Positions 24,371 through 32,910 of a DNA stretch of 34,340 bases are shown in pieces. Source of the DNA: Rubrivivax sp. (lineage in GTDB: Bacteria; Pseudomonadota; Gammaproteobacteria; Burkholderiales; Burkholderiaceae_C); NCBI GenBank assembly GCA_030680415.1, contig JAUXVE010000160.1, positions 1 through 34,340 on the forward strand. The letters run 5' to 3'. Numbering within the stretch: the stretch's first letter is position 1; each line of letters starts with the position of its first letter. The notes under the pieces were generated by a model, which saw nothing but the letters and a program-made list of their open reading frames with translations, was not told where the DNA came from and made no database searches. A program made the translations under genes and the position numbers.

Positions 24371-25663
24371 TTACGGTGCGCTGTAGGTGACGCGGTAGAT
24401 CGCGCCGGCGAAGTCGTCGCTGATCAGCAGCGAGCCGTCCTTCATCACCGCCACGTCGACCGGCCGGCCGCGGTAGATGCCGTTCTCGTCGAGGAAGCCG
24501 TCGGCGAACACTTCGTGCTTGTCGGCGTTGCCGTCGGCCTTCAGCGAGACGAAGTCGATCAGCGCGCCGGTGGCCTTGGTGCGGTTCCACGAGCCGTGCG
24601 AGGCGACGAAGATGCCGCCCTGGTACTTGGCCGGGAACTGCTTGCCCGTGTAGAAGGTCATGCCGAGCTGGGCCTGGTGGGCGGGGAACTCGATCTGCGG
24701 CTTCGTCCAGTTCGCCGGCGGCTTCATGTCCTTGAGGTCCGGCGCGGCCGCCGTGCCTGCGATCTGGGTGTTGTTGCCGTGGATGAACGGGTAGCCGAAG
24801 TGCTCGCCCCCCGCCTTGGTGATGCGGTTGAGTTCGCCGGGCGGCGTGTCGTCACCCATGCCGTCGGTCTGGTTGTCGGTGAACCAGACGGTCTTGTCCT
24901 TGGGGTTGATGTCCATGCCGACCGAGTTGCGCACGCCCCGCGCGAGTACCTCGCGACCCGAACCGTCGAAGGCGTTCATGCGGATCATGCCGCCGAGGCC
25001 CAACTGTTCGTACAGCGCGATCTTTTCCTTCGGCTGCACGTTGAACGGCTGGCCCAGCGTGATGTGCAGCTTGCCGTCGTCGCTGACGCGGCAGGTGCGC
25101 GCGCCGTGGTTGTAGCTCTCCTCCTCGGGCGGGACCAGCTTGCCCTGCGGCACCACCTCGATGACGGCAACGTCCGGGCCCTCGTAGAAGAACTCGGCGG
25201 CCGGGAAGTTGAGCACGCGGTTGTGCTCGGCGACGATCAGGAAGCCGTCCTTGGTCCAGCACACGCCGTTCGGGTTGGTGAACTTCAGGCTCGGCGCGAA
25301 GGACTTGACCTCGTCGGCCACGCCGTCGCTGTTGCGGTCGGTCACGGCCCAGACGCTGGTCTTGCGCGTGCCCACGAACAACATGTTGGTGCTCGGCGCC
25401 ACGGCCATGTGGCGGGCGTCGGGCACGATGGCGAAGAGATCGATCCTGAAGCCCGGCGGCAGCTTGATGCGCTTCAGGTTCTCCTTGATGGCGTCGGCGT
25501 TGCGCCCGGTCTGCGGCACCACCGGGATGTTCAGGTCGGTGGTGGCGACCTTCATCTGCTTGAGCTTTTCGATGTTCTGCTGCGCTGCGGCCGGCAGCGC
25601 AATGGCGCCGAACAGGGCCGCGGCGGCCAGCAGGCGCAAAGGCTGCGTCGGGATTTGGGGCAT
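24371..25663 (-). CDS. PQQ-dependent sugar/aldose dehydrogenase (sorbosone dehydrogenase-like)
   Basis: 430 residues, secreted: signal peptide [20 protein letters not shown]. The mature part is the beta-propeller of soluble PQQ sugar dehydrogenases: [126 protein letters not shown]. Such enzymes oxidise aldoses or similar compounds with bound PQQ and Ca2+; the real substrate cannot be read from sequence. GGAG lies about 6 bases before the ATG. It is the first gene of the operon, behind a consensus sigma-54 promoter, and divergent from its probable activator. It is not the membrane-bound Gcd type (no membrane segments). Confidence 0.85.
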   Translation of the reverse strand: MPQIPTQPLRLLAAAALFGAIALPAAAQQNIEKLKQMKVATTDLNIPVVPQTGRNADAIKENLKRIKLPPGFRIDLFAIVPDARHMAVAPSTNMLFVGTRKTSVWAVTDRNSDGVADEVKSFAPSLKFTNPNGVCWTKDGFLIVAEHNRVLNFPAAEFFYEGPDVAVIEVVPQGKLVPPEEESYNHGARTCRVSDDGKLHITLGQPFNVQPKEKIALYEQLGLGGMIRMNAFDGSGREVLARGVRNSVGMDINPKDKTVWFTDNQTDGMGDDTPPGELNRITKAGGEHFGYPFIHGNNTQIAGTAAAPDLKDMKPPANWTKPQIEFPAHQAQLGMTFYTGKQFPAKYQGGIFVASHGSWNRTKATGALIDFVSLKADGNADKHEVFADGFLDENGIYRGRPVDVAVMKDGSLLISDDFAGAIYRVTYSAP

Positions 25664-25724
25664 GGTCGTCTCCAGGAGTTTTCGGTGGCAACAGCGCGCC
25701 GGGGTCGGCGCAGCGGCGGTAGAT

Positions 25725-25740
25725 TGCAATGCCCGTGCCA
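25725..25740 (-). promoter_or_regulatory. Consensus sigma-54 promoter of the PQQ-dehydrogenase operon
   Basis: The minus strand reads TGGCACGGGCATTGCA, matching every fixed position of the RpoN consensus TGGCACG-R-N3-TTGCW. The predicted start is near 25714, giving a leader of about 50 bases. The divergent neighbour is a sigma-54 activator, so the assignment is mutually supported. Confidence 0.9.
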
Positions 25741-25769
25741 CTGCGGGAACACCCTCGAGCGCGGACCCC

Positions 25770-25846
25770 CTGTGCCGGGCCGCAGCGCTTGCGGCCTGTG
25801 CAGCGCTGCCGCAGGTGCCCTGCACAGCTGTCCAGAAACTGTGCAG
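25770..25846. promoter_or_regulatory. CTGTGCAG repeats: probable enhancer for the adjacent activator
   Basis: CTGTGCAG occurs at 25796-25803 and 25839-25846, its complement CTGCACAG at 25820-25827, and a 7-of-8 copy CTGTGCCG at 25770-25777. The pair 25820-25846 is a perfect 8-bp inverted repeat with an 11-base spacer. The exact copies lie about 80-130 bases upstream of the predicted sigma-54 start, the usual enhancer position. A weak sigma-70-like promoter for the activator gene (TTGCCC at 25847, TACCGT at 25870, spacer 17) abuts them, so autoregulation is possible. Confidence 0.6.
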
Positions 25847-25916
25847 TTGCCCGGACCCTTGCTGCCTGCTACCGTGCGCGACCCAAAGCCGGCGTGGATC
25901 GGCGCGAGGAGACAAG

Positions 25917-27779
25917 ATGAAACCGAGCCTCGAACGACAGGTGGCCCATGCGCACGCCGTGCGATCGCGCGGCAACGCCCTGCCGCCCGAGGGCCTGCCC
26001 GCCCCCGAGGTGCTGGACAGCTGGGTGCGCTGCATGCAGGCTGGTCTGGACAGCGCCGCGCCGCTGACGGTGCCGGTGGTCGAAGCCGGCGAGCTGCGGC
26101 GGCGCCGCGAAGGCGCCGAGGTGGTGCGCCGGCTGGCGCACGCCGAGCTGGAAACACTGTCGCGGCAGATCGCCGGCTCGAACTTCCTGCTCGCCTTTGC
26201 CGACCGCGAGGGCGTCATCCTGGACCTCTACACCGACAACCGCTTTTCGATGAGCGGCGCCGACGCCGGCATCGTCGCCGGCAGCTGCTGGAGCGAGGCG
26301 CTGTGCGGCACCAACGGCCTGGGCACGGCGCTGGCCACCGGGCGCCCGGTGGCCGTGACCGGGCTCGAACACTACTTCCTGCAGCTCGGCGACGTCTCCT
26401 GTACCGCGGCGCCGGTGCGCGACGCGCGCGGCGACGTGGTCGGCGTGCTCGATGCGTCGAGCTACTTCGAGTCGCGTCAGCGGCACACCCAGGCGCTGGT
26501 GCAGATGGCTGCCACGCACATCGAGAATGGCCTGCTCAAGCACCAGATGCGCACGCAGTGGCTGCTGGCCGTGCACCCGCGGCCGGAGTTCCTGGGCACG
26601 CTGAGTGCCGGCCTGCTGGCCTTCGACGAGGGCGGCCGGCTGCTGGCCCTGAACGCGCGCGCCTCCCAGCTGCTGCAGGGCCTGGATGCGGCGCCCGGCA
26701 CGGCCTTCGAGGCCCTGTTCGGCGAGTCCTTCGAGATCGTGATGGCGCGCCTGCAGCGCGAGGGTGAATTGCGCTTGCGCGACGCGCTGGGCAGCGCGCT
26801 GGTGGCCAGTTGCATCGCCCGGCCGCCGCTGCGTCGCCTGCCTGCGCCAGCCCCGGCTCCTGCCCCGCCAACGCCGGCGCGGCCTGCGGAACCCGATTTC
26901 GTTGCCGATGACCCCGTCGTGGCCGAAGCCTTCGCGATGGTGGCGGCGGCGGTGCGCATGCAGGTGCCGATCCTGATCCTCGGCGAAACCGGCAGCGGCA
27001 AGGAGGTGCTGGCGCGCCATGCCCATCGCTGCAGCGGCCGCAGCGGCGCCTTCGTGGCCGTGAACTGCGGCGCACTGCCCGACGAGCTGATCGAAGCCGA
27101 ACTCTTCGGCTACGTCGGCGGTGCCTTCAGTGGCGCCCGGCGCGAAGGCAGCATCGGCCTCATCGCCAGCGCCGACGGCGGCACGCTGCTGCTCGACGAA
27201 GTGCGCGAACTGCCGCTGCATCTGCAGTCCGCCTTGCTGCGTTTCCTCGACGACCGCAGCGTGCGGCCGGTGGGCGGCACCACGAGCCGCTGCGTCGACG
27301 TGCAGTTGCTCGCCGCCACGCACGCCGATCTGGACGAAGAGGTGGCGGCGCGCCGCTTCCGCGCCGACCTGCTGTACCGGCTGAACACGGTGCGCGTGGA
27401 CCTGCCACCGCTGCGCCTGCGGCGCGACTTCGCCCGCGCCGTGCGCAGCGTGCTGGCGGCGCTGGACCGCGGCGCGTCGATCAGCGACGAGGCCATCGAG
27501 CGGCTGGCGCAGCACCGCTGGCCGGGCAATTTCCGCGAGCTGCGTTCGATGCTGACGCGGGCCCTGCTGCGCAGCGGCGGCCGGCTCGGCGTGGCCGATG
27601 TCGAGCGGGTGCTGCCGGCCGGTGCGTGCGGGCCGGCCTCGGCCTTGCAGCTCAACGCCGGCGAGCTCGTGCGGCGCGAATTCGCACGCAGCCGCAGCGT
27701 CAGCCGGACCGCACGCAGCCTGGGCATTTCGCGCACCACCGTCTACCGCCATCTGCGCGCGGCCGGCGCCGCGCGCTGA
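25917..27779 (+). CDS. Sigma-54-dependent Fis-family activator, AcoR-like
   Basis: 620 residues. Order: N-terminal linker, GAF-type sensor (about 60-200, [40 protein letters not shown]), a PAS-like segment (about 225-290), AAA+ domain with Walker A GETGSGKE at 356-363, sigma-54 contact loop GAFSGA at 402-407 (Ser where most have Thr), Walker [33 protein letters not shown], and a Fis helix-turn-helix ([20 protein letters not shown]). AcoR-type proteins sense small metabolites such as acetoin through the N-terminus; this ligand is unknown. Strong GAGGAG before the ATG sets the start, although the frame is open upstream. Divergent from the dehydrogenase operon and its consensus RpoN promoter, which it very probably activates. 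A DEVRE in Walker B replaces the common DEIGE. Confidence 0.92.
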   Translation: MKPSLERQVAHAHAVRSRGNALPPEGLPAPEVLDSWVRCMQAGLDSAAPLTVPVVEAGELRRRREGAEVVRRLAHAELETLSRQIAGSNFLLAFADREGVILDLYTDNRFSMSGADAGIVAGSCWSEALCGTNGLGTALATGRPVAVTGLEHYFLQLGDVSCTAAPVRDARGDVVGVLDASSYFESRQRHTQALVQMAATHIENGLLKHQMRTQWLLAVHPRPEFLGTLSAGLLAFDEGGRLLALNARASQLLQGLDAAPGTAFEALFGESFEIVMARLQREGELRLRDALGSALVASCIARPPLRRLPAPAPAPAPPTPARPAEPDFVADDPVVAEAFAMVAAAVRMQVPILILGETGSGKEVLARHAHRCSGRSGAFVAVNCGALPDELIEAELFGYVGGAFSGARREGSIGLIASADGGTLLLDEVRELPLHLQSALLRFLDDRSVRPVGGTTSRCVDVQLLAATHADLDEEVAARRFRADLLYRLNTVRVDLPPLRLRRDFARAVRSVLAALDRGASISDEAIERLAQHRWPGNFRELRSMLTRALLRSGGRLGVADVERVLPAGACGPASALQLNAGELVRREFARSRSVSRTARSLGISRTTVYRHLRAAGAAR

Positions 27780-27849
27780 GCGCGTCGGTGGCCGGCGCGC
27801 GGGGCTTGGTACCCTTGCCACGCCCCCACTGATTCACGTTGCCGCATCC

Positions 27850-29973
27850 ATGCCCACCACCAGCCCCTCCACCGCCGTGGCCCCGGCGCCGCGCATCGTG
27901 CACTTCCAGCACTGGGTCGAGCAGCGGCTCGGCCGGCGCTTTGCCAACTACGACGACTTCTGGCGCTGGTCGGTGGACGACCAGCACGGCTTCTGGTCGG
28001 CGCTGTGGGACTACTTCGAACTGCAGTCGCCGACGCCCTGGCGCACCGTGCTGGAAGCGCCGGTGATGCCTGGCGCGGTGTGGTTTCCCGGCGCCCAGGT
28101 CAACTTCGCGCAGCAGGTGTTCCGCCATGCCGCGGCTGCGCACGAGGCGGGCCATCCGGCGCTGGTGTTCCAGAACGAAGCCATGGCCGCAGCGGGACAG
28201 CTGCCGCAGGCCGTGACCTGGCCGGAGCTGCAGCGCCAGGCGGCGGCCTTTGCGGCGCGGCTGCGCGCGGCGGGCATCGTTCCCGGCGACCGCGTGGTGG
28301 CCTTCCTGCCGAACACGCCACACGCCATCGTCGCCTTCCTGGCCGCGGCCAGCGTCGGCGCGGTGTGGTCGGTGTGTTCGCCCGACATGGGGCCGGTGGC
28401 GGTGCTGGACCGTTTCCGCCAGATCGCCCCGCGCGTGCTGGTGGCGGTGGACGGCCAGCGCTGGGGCCAGGTGGCGAACGACCGCCGTGCCGTGCTGCGC
28501 GAGCTGCTCGCCGGGCTGCCGACGCTGGAGCACCTGGTGTTCCTGCCCGACCTCGACGCCAGCGCCGACGCGGCCGAGTTCCATGCCCCGTCGCGCCAGG
28601 TGCACCGCTGGGCCGACTGGACCGCAGGCACGCCGGTAGCCGAGGTGGGTGCGCCGCAGTGGCTGCCGTTCGACCACCCGCTGTGGGTGGTGTATTCCAG
28701 CGGCACCACGGGCCTGCCCAAGCCCATCGTGCATGGGCACGGTGGCATCCTGCTGGAGTTTCTGAAGGGCAGTCTGCACAACGACGTGCACCCCAGCGTG
28801 GCCACCGGCGAGCGCTTCCACTGGTTCAGCAGCACCGGCTGGATCATGTGGAACGCGCAACTGGCCCCGCTGCTGATCGGCACCACCGTGTGCCTGTTCG
28901 ACGGCAACCCCGGCGGCCCGGTGGCCCACAGCGGCATGGCGCCGGACTGGGGCACCTTGTGGCGCTTTGCCGGCGCTGCCGGCGTGACCTGGTTCGGTGC
29001 CGGCGCGGCCTTCTATGCGAGTTGCCTGAAGGCCGGCGTGCAGCCGATGCAGGAAGCCGACCTGTCGCGCCTGCAGGCAGTGGGCTCCACCGGGTCGCCT
29101 TTGTCGGACGAATGTTATGAGTGGATCTGGTCGCAGCTGCCGCGGCCCGGGGGGCAGCCGATCTGGCTCGACCCGATCAGCGGCGGCACCGACTTCGCCG
29201 GCGCCTTCGTCGCCGGCCACCGCGGCCTGCCGGTGTTCAAGGGCGAGATGCAGTGCCGCTGCCTGGGCGCGGCGGTCGAGGCCTGGAGCGAGGACGGCCG
29301 GCCGCTGCTGGACGAGGTCGGCGAACTCGTGTGCACGCGGCCGCTGCCGTCGATGCCGCTGTACTTCTGGGGCGACGAGGCCGCCGGCACCCAGGGCGCC
29401 GACAGCGCCGGGCGGGCCGGGGTCGTCGGCCGGCGCTACCTGGACAGCTACTTCGACATGTTCCCCGGCGTCTGGCGCCACGGCGACTGGATCCGATTCG
29501 TGCCGCACCCCGAGACCGGCGCCACCGGCGCGGTGATCTACGGCCGCAGCGACGCCACCATCAACCGCCACGGCGTGCGCATGGGCACGGCCGAGTTGTA
29601 CAGCGCGGTGGAAGTGCAGCCCGAGGTGCTGGACAGCCTGGTGGTGGACCTGGAGTACCTGGGCCGCGAAAGCTGGATGCCGCTGTTCGTGGTGCTGCGC
29701 GAGGGTCTCATGCTCGACGACGCGCTGGTGCAGCGGCTGAAGCAGGCCATCCGGCAGACGCTGTCGGCGCGCCATGTGCCCAACGACATCTTCCAGGTGG
29801 CGGCGATCCCGCGCACGCTGTCGGGCAAGAAGATGGAGCTGCCGGTGAAGAAGCTGCTGATGGGCGCCGCGCCGGAGCAGGTGCTCAACCGCGACGCCAT
29901 GGCCAACACCGACAGCATCGACTGGTTCGTCGCCTTCGCGCGCCAGCGCGAAGGCCTGGGCGCGAAGCCCTAA
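27850..29973 (+). CDS. aacS: Acetoacetyl-CoA synthetase
   Basis: 707 residues, longer than typical acyl-CoA synthetases, as is usual for acetoacetate-CoA ligases (about 650-680). Seen: the ACS N-terminal region (NYDDFWRWSVDDQHGFWSAL), the P-loop VYSSGTTGLPKPIVHGHGG, HWFSSTGWIMWNAQLAPLLI, SGGTDFAGAFVAG, GRSDATINRHGVRMGTAELY and catalytic Lys in TLSGKKMELPVKKLL. It activates acetoacetate with ATP and CoA, feeding ketone bodies or PHB breakdown products into central metabolism. It follows the regulator by 70 bp on the same strand, but no -24/-12 site lies in that gap; co-transcription with the regulator is possible. Its TAA overlaps the stop of the convergent OmpA gene (CTAA). Confidence 0.92.
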   Translation: MPTTSPSTAVAPAPRIVHFQHWVEQRLGRRFANYDDFWRWSVDDQHGFWSALWDYFELQSPTPWRTVLEAPVMPGAVWFPGAQVNFAQQVFRHAAAAHEAGHPALVFQNEAMAAAGQLPQAVTWPELQRQAAAFAARLRAAGIVPGDRVVAFLPNTPHAIVAFLAAASVGAVWSVCSPDMGPVAVLDRFRQIAPRVLVAVDGQRWGQVANDRRAVLRELLAGLPTLEHLVFLPDLDASADAAEFHAPSRQVHRWADWTAGTPVAEVGAPQWLPFDHPLWVVYSSGTTGLPKPIVHGHGGILLEFLKGSLHNDVHPSVATGERFHWFSSTGWIMWNAQLAPLLIGTTVCLFDGNPGGPVAHSGMAPDWGTLWRFAGAAGVTWFGAGAAFYASCLKAGVQPMQEADLSRLQAVGSTGSPLSDECYEWIWSQLPRPGGQPIWLDPISGGTDFAGAFVAGHRGLPVFKGEMQCRCLGAAVEAWSEDGRPLLDEVGELVCTRPLPSMPLYFWGDEAAGTQGADSAGRAGVVGRRYLDSYFDMFPGVWRHGDWIRFVPHPETGATGAVIYGRSDATINRHGVRMGTAELYSAVEVQPEVLDSLVVDLEYLGRESWMPLFVVLREGLMLDDALVQRLKQAIRQTLSARHVPNDIFQVAAIPRTLSGKKMELPVKKLLMGAAPEQVLNRDAMANTDSIDWFVAFARQREGLGAKP

Positions 29974-30566
29974 CCCGGCTGGGCGACGATCGTCACACGC
30001 CGGTTCTCGGGCGCGGCGGGTTCGCTGGGGTTCATCAGCGCGCTCGAGCCCTTGCCCACCGCGTTGACGCGCTCGGCGGCCAGGCCGTGCTGGCTCAGCA
30101 GGTAGGTGCGCACCGCTTCGGCGCGGGCCTGGCTGAGCCGCAGGTTGTGTTCGTCGTTGCCGCGCGGGTCGGCATGGCCTTCGATCGTGAAGCGCGTGCT
30201 GGCCAGTCGGTCCGACTTCATGGCGCCGGCCAGCACGTCGAGCGCGCCCTTGGCGCGTGGCGTGAGGTCGGCCGAATCGGTGACGAAGGTCACCAGGATC
30301 GACGCCTTGCCCGGCTGCGCCGCGGCTGCGGCCGTGCCAGCCGCCGCCACGGCCGGGCGCACGCCGGGGCGGAAACTGCGCATGCGCATCGTTCCGTCGG
30401 CGGCCGAGGCTGCGGCATCCGGGCTGGCGGCCGACGGCGACAGCGCGTCGATCAGTGCCTTCTCGGTGACCTGGCCCTCGCGCATCACTTTCTCCTGCGC
30501 CAGGGCGTTGCCGGCAGCCATCAACAAGGCAAGCAAGGCGGTCGTGAGGCGGGCGGTGGTGTTCAT
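29970..30566 (-). CDS. OmpA-domain periplasmic protein (paralogue 1)
   Basis: 198 residues. Signal peptide ending GNALAQ, then a linker with KALIDALSPSAASPDAAASA and GTMRMRSFRPG, then a C-terminal OmpA-like peptidoglycan-binding domain (VTFVTDSADLTPRAKGALDV, FTIEGHADPRGNDEHNLRLS, QARAEAVRTYLLSQHGL, VGKGSSALMNP, ENRRVTIV). The Asp and Arg that bind diaminopimelate in this fold are present in NLRLSQARAEAV and ENRRV. No barrel, so it is a soluble periplasmic protein tied to the wall. AGGAG lies 8 bases before the ATG. It is divergent from a related OmpA gene and shares its linker motif, suggesting ancient duplication. Confidence 0.88.
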   Translation of the reverse strand: MNTTARLTTALLALLMAAGNALAQEKVMREGQVTEKALIDALSPSAASPDAAASAADGTMRMRSFRPGVRPAVAAAGTAAAAAQPGKASILVTFVTDSADLTPRAKGALDVLAGAMKSDRLASTRFTIEGHADPRGNDEHNLRLSQARAEAVRTYLLSQHGLAAERVNAVGKGSSALMNPSEPAAPENRRVTIVAQPG

Positions 30567-30805
30567 GGCGATGACTCCTGGGGCCTCGGCGGCCGGCTGC
30601 GGGACATTGTGGATCTTGCACGCTTTTGCGGCCATCGATCAAGTGCGGGTGTGAATCTGCCGCGCAGGTGTCGCTGCGCACCGGAATTTCCTTGCCGGGA
30701 GGCCGCCGCCGCGAGCGATCCTTCGGCACACTACGCCCGCGCGGCGGGGCGCTCGAAAAGTCAGCCCCGCCGGCCCCGTGATGGTTCAGGAAACGAGGCC
30801 CCGAC
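30567..30805. other. Divergent promoter region between the two OmpA-domain genes
   Basis: 239 bp hold the promoters of both genes. A weak -10-like CACAAT on the minus strand (complement of ATTGTG, 30606-30611) may serve paralogue 1; no clear -35, no -24/-12 site and no long dyad is visible. AGGAG for the left gene and GAGG for the right gene lie at its ends. Confidence 0.45.
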
Positions 30806-31369
30806 ATGAACGCCAGCTTGCTGCTTTCCCTGCTCGTGACCCTGGCCTGGGTGGCCGTGGCTGGCAGCGCCCGCGCCGCCGGGCCCGTGCCTGGCAGTGC
30901 GCCCGACACACCCTCGATGATCGAAGCGCTGCAGCCGGCGGCCAGCGGCGGCATGCGCAACCTGATCGTTCGACAGAAGGCGCAAGGTGCGGTCGCCGCG
31001 GCGGTCGAAGCCACCGCAGCGCCCGAGCCGCGGCCCGGGCTGTCGCTGGCGATCCAGTTCGAGCCCAACTCGACCCGCGTGCGCCCCGAGAGCGGCGCCG
31101 TGCTGGGCAACCTGGTGGCCGCGATGCTGAGCCCCGAGCTGCGCACGAGCCGTTTCGTGATCGAAGGCCATACCGATGCCCGCGGTGCGCCGGCGCTCAA
31201 CCAGCGCCTGTCGCAGCAGCGCGCCGAGGAGGTGCGCCTGTACCTGGTGGCCCTGGGCGTGAGCCCGGCACGTCTGAAGGCCGTCGGCAAAGGCGCCGCC
31301 GAGCCGGTCAACCCACGGGATCCGCTGGCCGACGAGAACCGGCGCGTGCGTGTGGTGACGGTCGAATGA
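30806..31369 (+). CDS. OmpA-domain periplasmic protein (paralogue 2)
   Basis: 187 residues. Signal peptide ASLLLSLLVTLAWVAVAGSA, a linker with SMIEALQPAASGGMRNLIVR that mirrors the ALIDALSP...GTMR linker of the divergent paralogue, then an OmpA-like domain (LAIQFEPNSTRVRPESGAVL, RFVIEGHTDARGAPALNQRL, SQQRAEEVRLYLVALGVSPA, VGKGAAEPVNP, ENRRVRVVTVE). Soluble, periplasmic and probably peptidoglycan-bound. Its TGA overlaps the ATG of the caspase gene (ATGA), so the two are translationally coupled and their products probably act together. Confidence 0.88.
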   Translation: MNASLLLSLLVTLAWVAVAGSARAAGPVPGSAPDTPSMIEALQPAASGGMRNLIVRQKAQGAVAAAVEATAAPEPRPGLSLAIQFEPNSTRVRPESGAVLGNLVAAMLSPELRTSRFVIEGHTDARGAPALNQRLSQQRAEEVRLYLVALGVSPARLKAVGKGAAEPVNPRDPLADENRRVRVVTVE

Positions 31370-32880
31370 AGGCCGGACTCGGGTCGGCCCCGGCACGGGC
31401 CGTCGCGCTGGCCTGGGCGCTGATCCTGATGCCGAGCCTGGGCGCCCCCGCCGGCGCCCAGCCGCTGCCGGCCGAGCGCCAGACGCGCCACGCGCTGATC
31501 ATCGGCATCGGCGAGTACGCCGACCCCGAGGTGCCGGCGCTGCGCGGCATCGTCCACGACGTGGCCAGTGCCCGCCGCATGGCGCGCGCGATGGCCATTC
31601 CCGAATCGCAGGTCACGCTGCTGCGCGACAAGGAGGCCACTGCCGAGCGCATCCTCGACGAGATCGAAGCGCTGCAGGCACGCGTGGCGGAGGGCGACCG
31701 TGTCTTCATCTACTACTCGGGCCATGGCACGCGCTGGTATGAGGAAACGACCACGGACCGCGGCCAGGCCGGCGCCTGCAGCGAAGGCCTGCTCGCCGCC
31801 GACGGCCAGGTGCTCACCAACACCGTGCTCGGCGCGTCGCTGGCGCCGCTGGCGCGGCGTACCGACAAGATGCTGGTGTTCTACGACGCCTGTTTTTCCG
31901 GCGGCGTGGCAGGCTCACCCGCGCGCACGCGTTCGCTGCGCGGCGGCGCCGAGACCGTGGTGCCGAAATTCAGCCGCGCCGGCACCACCGAACGCTGCGC
32001 ACAAGCCAGCAACTTCCGCCCGCGCAGCCTGGCCGGGGCACTGCAACAGCAGCAAGCCTTGCCGCAGAACGTGGTGCACGTGGCGGCGAGCGGACCCGAC
32101 GAGCTCAGCTTCGACAGCAGCGCTCATGGCGGTTTTGCCACCGTGGCCTGGCGCGACTGCCTGCTCGGCGAGGCGCGCGACCTCGACGGCAGCGGCGCCA
32201 TCACGGTCGACGAGGTGACGCGCTGCGCGCAGGCGAAGATGAACCAGGCGCTGGCCGGGCAGCCCGGCATCCTGGGGCAGACCCTCACGGTGGCGGGCAA
32301 CCCGGCCTTCGTGCCGGCCTGGCTGGGGCTGGCTCCCGGCGCAGCGGCGCCGCTTCAGGCCGTCGCCCGCCCGAGCGAGATCCTCGCCGAGCTGCACGGC
32401 CAGCGCGACGGCACGCGCGGCGTCGTCGCCAGCGTGCACCAGTCCCGCCTGCGCATCGGCGTGGATGCGCTGCAGATGGACATCACACCGGCCCGCGACG
32501 GCCATCTCTACGTGGCCTTGGCCGGCTCCGACGGCCAGAGCCTGTACCTGCTCTACCCCAACGACCTGGCCACCGACAACCGCGTGCGCGCCGGTCAGCG
32601 CATCAGCCTGCCGGGCCCGGGTTGGGAGATCGTCGCCGGTGGTCCGCCAGGGTTCGAGACGCTTCTGTTGATGGTCACCGACGCGCCGCGCGACTTGGGC
32701 GGCCTGGGCCGCCAGAAAGCCGGCCCGTTCATGAAGACGCTGCTCGATGAAGCCGGCCGCACGCGGCTGCAGTCGGTGCTGGGCAACGGCACCCCGGCAC
32801 AGGCTTGCGGCCGGCTGGGCGCGCCGAGCTGTTCGGACGCTTTCGGAGCTGTGCTGCTGCAGGTGGAAGCGGTGCGCTGA
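31366..32880 (+). CDS. Exported caspase-fold (C14) protein with EF-hand-like loop and DUF4384
   Basis: 504 residues. Signal peptide (VALAWALILMPSLGAPAGA), then a caspase/metacaspase domain: HALIIGIGEYADPEVPALRG, the catalytic His120 in YYSGHG and Cys176 in VFYDACFSGG. At residues 272-283 a canonical 12-residue EF-hand loop, DLDGSGAITVDE, has Asp1, Asp3, Ser5, Thr9 and Glu12 in place, suggesting calcium dependence. The C-terminal ~130 residues resemble DUF4384 (QMDITPARDGHLYVALAGSD, LYLLYPNDLATDNRVRAGQR). Predicted periplasmic. Members cleave after Arg/Lys in eukaryotic metacaspases; bacterial substrates are mostly unknown. The ATG overlaps the OmpA-gene stop. Confidence 0.88.
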   Translation: MKAGLGSAPARAVALAWALILMPSLGAPAGAQPLPAERQTRHALIIGIGEYADPEVPALRGIVHDVASARRMARAMAIPESQVTLLRDKEATAERILDEIEALQARVAEGDRVFIYYSGHGTRWYEETTTDRGQAGACSEGLLAADGQVLTNTVLGASLAPLARRTDKMLVFYDACFSGGVAGSPARTRSLRGGAETVVPKFSRAGTTERCAQASNFRPRSLAGALQQQQALPQNVVHVAASGPDELSFDSSAHGGFATVAWRDCLLGEARDLDGSGAITVDEVTRCAQAKMNQALAGQPGILGQTLTVAGNPAFVPAWLGLAPGAAAPLQAVARPSEILAELHGQRDGTRGVVASVHQSRLRIGVDALQMDITPARDGHLYVALAGSDGQSLYLLYPNDLATDNRVRAGQRISLPGPGWEIVAGGPPGFETLLLMVTDAPRDLGGLGRQKAGPFMKTLLDEAGRTRLQSVLGNGTPAQACGRLGAPSCSDAFGAVLLQVEAVR

Positions 32881-32910
32881 ACACCGTCGGCCGGTCTGCA
32901 AGCTCGTCTC

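Noticed and set aside
27700..31725. 1341-codon open frame on the minus strand under aacS and the OmpA genes
   Set aside because: It crosses several well-identified genes and intergenic regions and has no recognisable domain; a composition artefact.
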